From assembly GCA_036346225.1 (NCBI GenBank), contig JARFIW010000966.1, positions 620,001 to 684,000 on the forward strand: a DNA stretch of 64,000 bases, read 5' to 3'. Origin of the DNA: Platerodrilus igneus. Lineage: Eukaryota > Arthropoda > Insecta > Coleoptera > Lycidae. The first letter of the stretch is position 1. Each line of letters starts with the position of its first letter. A program made the position numbers and the translations under genes. Positions 57,601 to 64,000 of the stretch are shown here, one piece after another. Below the pieces are notes generated by a model, which ran no database searches, was not told the DNA's origin, and saw only the letters and a list, made by a program, of their open reading frames with translations.

Positions 57601-58408
57601 CTGTAGGATTTAATTAGATAGGAACGAAAATATTTCTATGCAGGGGCGGCACGTAACATGAATACACATTTTATAGGAGAAAATATTTCACCACTTACTT
57701 ATACATAAAATACTATTAAGGTTTACTGGGGCTAAAGTTAATACCGTTTAGATTTATAGATTATTAAATAAACTACACAGTTTTATTTAATTTAAATTTT
57801 GCATTTGGGCATTTGTAGTCAACCACTTCTTTGGATCAAATGAAATTCTTCATTAATTTACACATTTCTCAATACCTATTATTTTTAACTTTGTCAAACT
57901 TGACACTTTTCTTTTTATGATTAAGAAGAGAATCAAATTAAGAAATAAAAATACAATATCTTGTTAAAACAAAGTATTTGCATCATCCTGTACAATACTG
58001 TTGATATCAAAATCTTCTTTATCCTCTCTAACCATGTAACTTTTATCGAAAACATTATTACATTTCAACTTTTGCTTAGATATACTTGACTATTGATCAT
58101 TTTAGCAATAATCGCCAGTGATAACCAAATAAATTTATTTTCAGGCTTATCCAAAATACGAATTTAATTACGGTGTAAAAGATGGCCACACTGGTGATAT
58201 CAAAGAACAATCCGAACAACGTGATGGTGATTCCGTAAAAGGAGAATATTCGCTACTCGAACCAGATGGTACAGTTCGCAAAGTAGAGTACTTTGATGAT
58301 GGCCACAGTGGCTTTAACGCTGTTGTTCATAAGTCAGGACATGCTCAGCATCCAGCAGCATCTAAACAAGTTATCCCAACACATAGCTTGTACGAGACCT
58401 ATCATTAA
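51616..58408 (+). CDS. RR-2 cuticular protein, three exons (123 residues)
   Basis: The exons are 51616-51621 (Met-Lys only), 51731-51832 and 58145-58408 including the stop. Introns begin gtattt and gtgaga and end ttttgtag and tttcag. Residues 1-16 form a signal peptide ([14 protein letters not shown] after MK), so the product is secreted to the cuticle. A short His/Tyr/Pro-rich stretch follows. Exon 3 holds the extended Rebers-Riddiford RR-2 domain at residues 40-99: [33 protein letters not shown], then GFNAVVH. RR-2 proteins bind chitin, typically in stiff cuticle. A two-codon first exon and a second exon carrying the signal peptide are typical of insect cuticle genes. The frame is intact. 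Intron 2 is 6.3 kb and loaded with repeats. Confidence 0.96.
52265..52485 (-). mobile_element. Possible hAT-type remnant in intron 2
   Basis: On the minus strand the sequence begins agagttgggcaaatagcgat, a terminus style common in hAT elements. It continues with GC-richer sequence (cgcgagctacatgcgacccg) unlike the intron around it. The other end is unclear and no duplication was found. Confidence 0.3.
54298..54392 (-). repeat. Penelope-associated segment, inverted copy
   Basis: The reverse complement matches 353-430 (cattcccaaagaagattaag and aaaactatgagtgg). A small difference in the ctaggatcgttg part suggests separate copies. Confidence 0.6.
54547..54898 (+). repeat. Dispersed repeat, Penelope-associated (copy 2)
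   Basis: Near-identical to 1-353, in direct orientation. It ends exactly where the minus-strand GIY-YIG fragment begins, so it is likely a terminal part of the same element. Confidence 0.75.
54899..55106 (-). pseudogene. Penelope GIY-YIG C-terminal fragment, inverted
   Basis: On the minus strand the frame reads [14 protein letters not shown], then [18 protein letters not shown] and on to a stop at 54896. The same peptide, differing at a few positions, is encoded on the plus strand at 55320-55445. The part includes the C-terminal H of the nuclease zinc site. The arms form a ~140-bp inverted repeat around a 214-bp spacer. Confidence 0.75.
55108..55548 (+). pseudogene. Penelope GIY-YIG endonuclease fragment
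   Basis: The open frame from 55108 to the stop at 55546-55548 starts [11 protein letters not shown] and contains the nuclease core: [17 protein letters not shown], then [10 protein letters not shown], with [17 protein letters not shown] and [13 protein letters not shown]. The two cysteines, YIG, R and EH are all intact. This is the standard C-terminal endonuclease of Penelope-like elements, which nicks the target for retrotransposition. The tail after ANEAF differs from the inverted copy. There is no reverse transcriptase upstream, so the fragment is 5' truncated, cut at the junction with its inverted partner. Confidence 0.85.
55785..56020 (+). repeat. Dispersed repeat shared with 34250-34500
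   Basis: The second copy of the repeat described there, in the same orientation. Confidence 0.6.
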
Positions 58409-58930
58409 GTAGAATATTGGATTGGTTAAGTTTGAAGTACGACTTTAATGACTCATGGAAATAGTATTAAGTAGCGATCCGTATATAATCGTGATCAGTT
58501 ATGTTTATAAAAGTAAATACTTATTAACTTAACGGTTTAAGTATAAACCTATATTTTATTTTTGTAGGAATTTTTTATATATTATTCAAATTTGTATTTC
58601 ATGCTAGACTTTTAGATTTTAGTGCCATGTCTGTAATTTTGCTTACTTTTCATCGCTCTGAAATTATTTTCTATATTTTATATAATAACCATCAATCACT
58701 CTACTCAATTTTACTTAATTTATTTTAGAATATTTATATCTTATTGCATTTTCGTTTTATTTTTCAGCTTTTGTTTAGTACAAAATACGCTTTACCTTAA
58801 ATATAAGTTAGAATATTTTAAGCAGATTATTAAGTAATGGTCTGTTTATTGATTATATTATATAAAAGGGGGTTAGTCTATTACGATAGATGGATAGAAT
58901 AAAATGGATAATAAAGTAGACTTTGAAATT
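58409..58930 (+). other. 3' untranslated region of the cuticle gene
   Basis: AT-rich sequence after the stop, with AATAAA signals at 58898-58903 and 58910-58915. This implies a 3' UTR of about 500 bases if those are used. Confidence 0.6.
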
Positions 58931-59874
58931 TAATATTGGTATTTTCATTAAAAACCGTAAAAAAAGAAAGAATTCTTAGTAGAAATATATGTTTCTGTGT
59001 TAAGTCTAAAATTATTATGAAGCATGGGTAAATCTAAATTTTTGTTGTAAAATTTATAAAAATAATAACTTATTGTTAATGGAAAGGAAATGCAGTTCCT
59101 GCATATTCTCTTTGGTGTCACAAAAAATACACGTGGAACGAATAGGTTTCAAAGAATTATCGAGACACCGACGTTAGTGCTAAGATTTCCACCAAAATGT
59201 ATCAAGGGAAAAAGAAGTCTTGAAACAGCTGAGGGCAAATCTATTTCCTGTACACAAAAGCAATGGCACCGTGATCATCGACCAGATAAAATTTGAAGGA
59301 AAAGTTAACTTATTACTTCGAGAGCTTTTATACCTGAATAACCGAAGACACCACAACCAAACTCAAACGTAAAATTTCGAACTTCATTAATCGTTCTGTT
59401 TTTGTAAAGATGTTCAGAACCGCATAATTCCCTACGAAGCTAGACCTTGACTTTTGTTTTATACCACCCTAAGGAAAGTGCACCTAATTCCAATGAAACG
59501 AGTAATCCACGGTAAGAAGTAAATAAAGATGGTGGCTAAGAAAAATGGAAAACTTTAAGATTAGCTAGGTGGAGATCAACCCTGCGGAGCGATAAGGTAG
59601 TGGTGGGAAGGTTAAACCGAGAATAATGTGGCACCACATCGTCTGGAAGAAAAACAAACAAACGGAAACGAACAAGTGACGGTTGGCGAGGATACTGTCA
59701 AACAAAAAACATAAAAACAAAGAGCACGAAAACTCGAGAGCCAAGACAAATATATGAAAAATAACTGGTAACTTTAAGCACCTAGGGATATTCAACATGA
59801 GCAGGTAAGTAGACTCAACGCTGTGAACCTAAAAATTAACAACACAAATTGCGTCGTTTATGGTTACCACGGCG
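58931..59874. other. Unassigned region downstream of the cuticle gene
   Basis: Frames at 59090-59296 (plus) and 59565-59798 (minus) show no family features. Sequence just left of 59875 stays open in the frame that enters the BEL/Pao protease at 62944, so its end may belong to that element. Confidence 0.4.
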
Positions 59875-59882
59875 TCCGTGTT

Positions 59883-62800
59883 TAGGGATGGACTCGGGCC
59901 CGGCCCGACGCAGAAAGGTAACCGGCCCGGCTTGAGGCCCGACCCGAAATAAAAATTGACGACCCGGCCCGGCGGGCCGGGCCGGGCCGGCCCGAAATTT
60001 CGGGCCGGTCCGACTTTCATTCAGCAAATGAGAAGATATTTATTCTGTGGTCTTCAACAAGTAACTATCACTCTTTTGTTTAATTTAAGAGTATAATGAT
60101 TTTGAATTACAATCAAGATACTTGTGGAACATACCGTAGTATATCAATTGATTTTTGATTCTGCTACGTACCTAGACGTAGCCGGAAGAAAACTAAATAC
60201 CAGGTTAACTATTAAACGCGGAGAGTGGGGGGATTCGCCTACATACTAAAAAGAAACAAAAAACACATCGCCCACGATTATCTATTAACGGATTCTGTAC
60301 AAACAAGCAAGAGCAATAAATTAAGTGTTACTATTTCAAAGCAAACAGTTAGGAGATATGAACAATTTAGTACATTAGATACCAAGTGCGCATCTCGTAT
60401 TTAAACACAATAAAATTAATCAGTAGTAAATAAACCTGTTAGAGCTTTTGTCAAGCGTATTTAAAGTTTCACCTAATACTTTTTGTAAAATAACTAATTA
60501 GTAGGAAAGAATTAACGTGTGGAAGCTTTTGTTAGACATCTTTTAAATCGTACATAGTACCGTTTGTAAAATAAACCAATCAGTACAAAGTAATAAGCGT
60601 GTATCTGTCCAATATTTTTAACGCAGGTACATCACACATGTAGAGCGATAATATCGATTAGCAGCAACAAACAATAGTTCTACAATGTGACGTTTCTTGT
60701 CACATAACTACACCAAACGTTGATACGGAATATCCCATTGACACACACAGAAGAAAACGAGTTGCATACCTGTAGGTGTCCGGATATTTAGCTTGAAAAC
60801 CGTCGGGGGTGAGTCAACCCAGAAACGCCGCGGTATTCAGGATCCATTCACCCTGCCATTGTAACTACAGCAACGTTCTACGGACAAAAGCAGTTGGTCT
60901 ACAGAAAGGAAGAACCCATTTGGCCTCCAGCTAAGAAAGGCAATCCACGCAAGATACCTCCTAGTTGTCGAACAGAAAATAAACAGACGTGCATTGCATT
61001 TGAAATACGGTGACGAATAATGTAGAAAATATGTCGACGCAAAAACTGTAGAAGCAAATTTAACAATGGTTCATATAACACGAATTCGAACTGCAAATTC
61101 TTGCTTTTTGAAGCGCATTAAAACTGGAAAACCCGGGTTTTATCGGATAGTGCGCGACCTTATTTCAACAAGTCCGTACATTGAAACAATAGAGAAAACC
61201 ATTATAGGCGATCGTAATGTATACCAAGATAACGGGTCCCTAAAACAGGATATAACTATTTAGTTGTTGCATAAACTTGTCGTTTCAAAACAACTAGATT
61301 TAAGTTGAGGAATTTATTCAAAAGCGTGTTTATTATTAATTATGTTGAAGGATTTAACAGTAGAAACAGAATTTATTCGAACGGGTATTGAATTAATAAG
61401 AGAGAAAAATTGGGTAATTAATTTATGCTGAAAATAAGCGTAACAGTTCTTTAAAAAAATCCTAGAAATAGGTAACAAAAGTACAAAATATTTAGCAATT
61501 TTCAATGTTTTTGAAATTGTACGCTTAACGCACTTTATAACCTTTATAATAAATTTGCGTCCGCTTTATTTTGTCGTTCCTACTTCAAAGAATTTTACTA
61601 GAATTACCTACTTAAAGTTAGAGAGTTATTGCAAACTTATGCCAAGCAGACTTTATTAAAAGAATCTTCAAATAAAGTGTCCTTTTTTAAAAGTTTGCAT
61701 CCAATCTAAAGGAGTATTAGTGCAAATGTTTTTTTTACTCTTTATTCTGACATATATGTTTAGTATTCTATATCTATAGGTTATGTTTTAAAAGTGAATA
61801 AAGAATTAATCTCTTTTGTCATAAGATGACCTATAATACATGCTTAATTATATTGGAAAAGATCAAAGAAATTGTATTCACACAAAGATGAACCTTTTTT
61901 TATTATTTGAGTCTTTCATGTCCCACTGATTTGATAACATTTGTATGTGTTGTCAAAGCGTTTTCACGGAATACTTTTCGAGTTTACTTCAAGATAGTGT
62001 TATACTTCTTCCCAAGCATATAGCATATCTGTTTTCAAAAGGATTTTTACAGTTTACTTGTAGGAAAAGCATTATAAAAAAGCATCCTCGTATTTAGAGC
62101 GTTGACGTTTTATATCTTTTTTGTGTTATAAACTTGGACATTATATTTCTAAATTTAATTACGAAAACAACACTACAAAAAACCATTTATTTCGCTATAT
62201 TTATACAAAAAGCAGACAATTAAATGTAAGTTTGTACGTAAGGCATTTGGCATATGTCAAAATTAAGGCGGCTTACATAAAAGCATTTCCTACCTGTATT
62301 TAAATTAAATAAAGGTGTCCTGTATTTTAATCAAGTACAAACATTAAAGGTGTAATTGCGCATGTGTAAATGTCAAATAAGAGAAAACTTTATTAAAAGA
62401 TTGGTAAAATGAACGTTGCAATAACTCTCTAGTGTTTAAGGCGGTAGACATAAATTATACACGCGATTAATAATATCGTCGTTCGCCGCATGATTGAAAT
62501 TTGAAGTATATACATATACATAATATAACTCGTGCAAACTTTTGAAGTATGAATAAATCACCTAGTTTGATTTTCTGGGCATTTTTAACTTGCCTAAAGT
62601 ACAACATGAGGAACATTAAATAGGACTAGAAAAAAATATTCGGTATAAGAAGCGAGTTATAATATCACGTCTCCTTTACACTTAACAAGACGAAAAACTG
62701 ATTATTAATGGGTTCATGAAAACACTACGTAAAAATATAATTAAGAACGTTTTCTCACTCAATGTGAGATAGAAGTTAAGAGACGATGGGGTATTTACTC

Positions 62801-62943
62801 GTGCGTTTTTCGGCCCGAAAAGTTCGGGCCGGGCCCAAGTCGTTTGGCCCGGCCCGGCCCGAAAAAAGATAGGCCCGGCCCGGGCCCGGCCCGAATAAAG
62901 TAGTCAACGGCCCGGCCCGGATTCGAGCCCGAGTCCATCCCTA
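59883..62943. mobile_element. Non-autonomous hAT element with GC-rich ends (copy 2)
   Basis: Perfect 8-bp duplications, tccgtgtt, lie at 59875-59882 and 62944-62951. The ends TAGGGATGGACTCGGG and its inverse are shared. Arrays of GGCCCGG repeats occupy 59895-60010 and 62810-62935. The AT-rich interior is the inverse of copy 1 at both flanks (for example tgcctaaagtacaac near 62595 and gaacataccgtagtatat near 60127). Copy 2 lacks about 900 bases present in copy 1 and has gained a 1.28 kb LTR. No transposase seen. ORFs in the GC arrays are shadows. Confidence 0.93.
60162..61445 (+). mobile_element. LTR-like insertion inside hAT copy 2
   Basis: The sequence tgctacgtac...gcgtaaca (1284 bp, TG...CA ends) interrupts hAT sequence that is continuous in copy 1 at about 43970-44000. 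The flanks gattc and gttct are similar but not identical. It shares its start (gacgtagccggaagaaaac, then ctaact or ttaact) with the sequence from 63490 to the window end. Short frames at 60899-61263 are unassigned. I infer a solo LTR of a BEL/Pao-like or similar element. Confidence 0.65.
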
Positions 62944-63489
62944 TCCGTGTTCTACTTCCATTTTTGGTCTTAACCAAATGACTTCCGCCTCTACTAGAGG
63001 ATTATTTCCTTGCCTGATTAAACCGCAAAATAGAGATTATCCTACATTTTCCTTCGACACTATTGTCGTTTCCAAACCTTATTCCGATGTGCTTGTCTTT
63101 TCAGTTGAAAACAATAAGTGGACCCATTTAGAAAGTTTAAGTCTTGCGGATAAGTCGTATTTCAATTCCGGACCTATAGATTTAGTACTAGGAACAGAGA
63201 TGTTTCCGCAGATTATAAAAGAAGGCAAAATTATTGGTGACTACGACCAGTCTACCGCTCTGAACACAGCGTTCGGGTGGGTAATTTTAGGAAAGATTAA
63301 AAATCTAATTTCTAATACACAAGTTCACTCATTTTTTACGGATGTTCAGGTTCCTTTAGAAGTTTCAATTCCCAGATTTTTGGAAGTGGAACACATTCCT
63401 TCGAAAATAATTCTTATGCACGAAGAAGTCAAGTGTGAAGAAATATTTCAAAAAACAATTACTCGCGACGAAACAGGTCGTTTTCAAGT
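62944..63489 (+). pseudogene. BEL/Pao protease region, truncated by an LTR
   Basis: The long plus frame has its first ATG at 62978 but is open from the hAT duplication (TSIFGLNQ before the Met). Residues counted from that Met carry the end of the BEL/Pao protease-type domain: LESLSLADKSYF at 51-62, GPIDLVLGTEMF at 65-76, and STALNTAFGWVILG at 92-105. Then follows the linker with RFLEVEHIP and GRFQV at about 133-171. The frame stays open to 63631, but from residue 172 it is encoded by an inserted LTR and is not native. A catalytic DTG is not seen, because the hAT element sits just upstream. The domain resembles 12311-12060 but is a different copy. Confidence 0.88.
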
Positions 63490-64000
63490 TGCTACGTACA
63501 ATTACGTAGCCGGAAGAAAACGTAGATATACCAGGCTAACTACCAATGCGGAGAGGGGAGGGGTTTCTAGCAACACAGAAATAATACATCGCCCTCGATT
63601 TTCTATTTACAATAAAGAATTACAAATTTAGAAATTTCTATCGAAACAGCAAAACAAAATTGACTAAGGTTACTATTTAATAAAACAATTTTACTCTATA
63701 GACAAATTCACTAATTGTTCCACGAAGTGCGCAATTCGTAGCTAACATGCAATAAATCTAATCAGTACCAAAAAGATTGACGCTGATACTTTCATATAAG
63801 CGGATGGGTTAATTAAAAAAACAAACATTAAATTAATAAACCTTTCTAGTAAGGATTTTACCATACCAAGCATTTGTTATAACTCTAATCAGTAAAAAAA
63901 AGAATACTGCTGATACTTTCGTATAAGCAGATGGGTTGAGTACAAAAAGCGAAAGCATTACAGTTTGAAACTTTTCTAGTAAGGATTTTACCAGAACAAA
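63490..64000 (+). mobile_element. LTR-like insertion, cut by window end
   Basis: It starts tgctacgtac, like 60162, and interrupts the BEL/Pao frame between V171 and the next residue. It contains a tandem duplication of about 127 bp beginning at taatcagta (63759 and 63886), with shared ctgatactttc.tataagc and tttctagtaaggattttacca parts. The full length cannot be judged. Confidence 0.7.

Larger units (their letters stand above)
51833..58144 (+). other. Intron 2 of the cuticle gene
   Basis: It holds the Penelope cluster (54298-55548), a copy of the window-start repeat, the dispersed repeat at 55785 and otherwise AT-rich DNA. At 56418-56681 a minus frame of 87 codons includes a GCACC...GGTGC hairpin at its C-terminal part and has no recognised family. 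The stretch 56700-58140 contains nothing I can name. Confidence 0.85.

Overview
This window looks like intergenic and intronic chromatin from a repeat-rich, AT-rich arthropod genome, almost certainly an insect. The best evidence is one intact host gene at 51616-58408: a three-exon RR-2 chitin-binding cuticular protein with a signal peptide, TATA box and initiator. The mix of Penelope, BEL/Pao, Ty3, RTE-like, hAT and Tc1/mariner remnants fits a large insect genome. I lean towards a beetle, but the sequence does not settle the order.

Layout. 1-5.0 kb: a Penelope-associated repeat, Penelope GIY-YIG remnants, and a 1.85 kb long-inverted-repeat element with a DUF4817-like helix-turn-helix fragment in its loop. 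5-9.7 kb: mostly featureless AT-rich DNA. 9.8-12.7 kb: a decayed BEL/Pao polyprotein (minus strand) split by a tRNA-derived SINE with a 14-bp target duplication. 13.4-24 kb: a graveyard of broken elements: two Tc1/mariner-type transposases, a hAT C-terminus, a Ty3 gag interrupted by another SINE, a solo LTR, an RTE-like endonuclease, and a 3 kb relic of an uncharacterised protein family carrying an LTGxD motif. 24.3-34.2 kb: a nearly complete, fairly young Ty3/Gypsy element (minus strand) with 843/837-bp LTRs, a 4-bp target duplication, gag, protease, RT/RNase H and integrase, plus an unusual 2.7 kb untranslated 3' region holding a 45-bp minisatellite. 34.2-39.2 kb: AT-rich DNA with little content.

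39.2-49.1 kb is the most striking block. A satellite of ~138-bp monomers is split by two insertions. One is a Tc1/mariner-like element with TA target duplication, itself carrying a hAT element with GGCCCGG-rich ends and a SINE remnant. The other is a 3.3 kb foldback element built only from ~154-bp tandem repeats in head-to-head arrays, with an 8-bp target duplication and a 770-bp higher-order repeat. 50.5 kb: a tRNA-like sequence that may be a SINE head. 51.5-58.9 kb: the cuticular protein gene, whose 6.3 kb second intron houses an inverted pair of Penelope fragments. 59.9-64 kb: nested insertions, with a second copy of the GC-ended hAT (perfect 8-bp TSD) that itself contains a 1.28 kb LTR, sitting against a BEL/Pao protease fragment that is cut by a second copy of that LTR.

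Apart from the cuticle gene (and possibly the tRNA), nothing here looks like a functioning host gene. I found no coherent new multi-gene system. The most novel material is structural: the foldback element with higher-order repeats, the GC-armed hAT family, the long-inverted-repeat transposons carrying transposase pieces in their loops, and the LTGxD protein relic.
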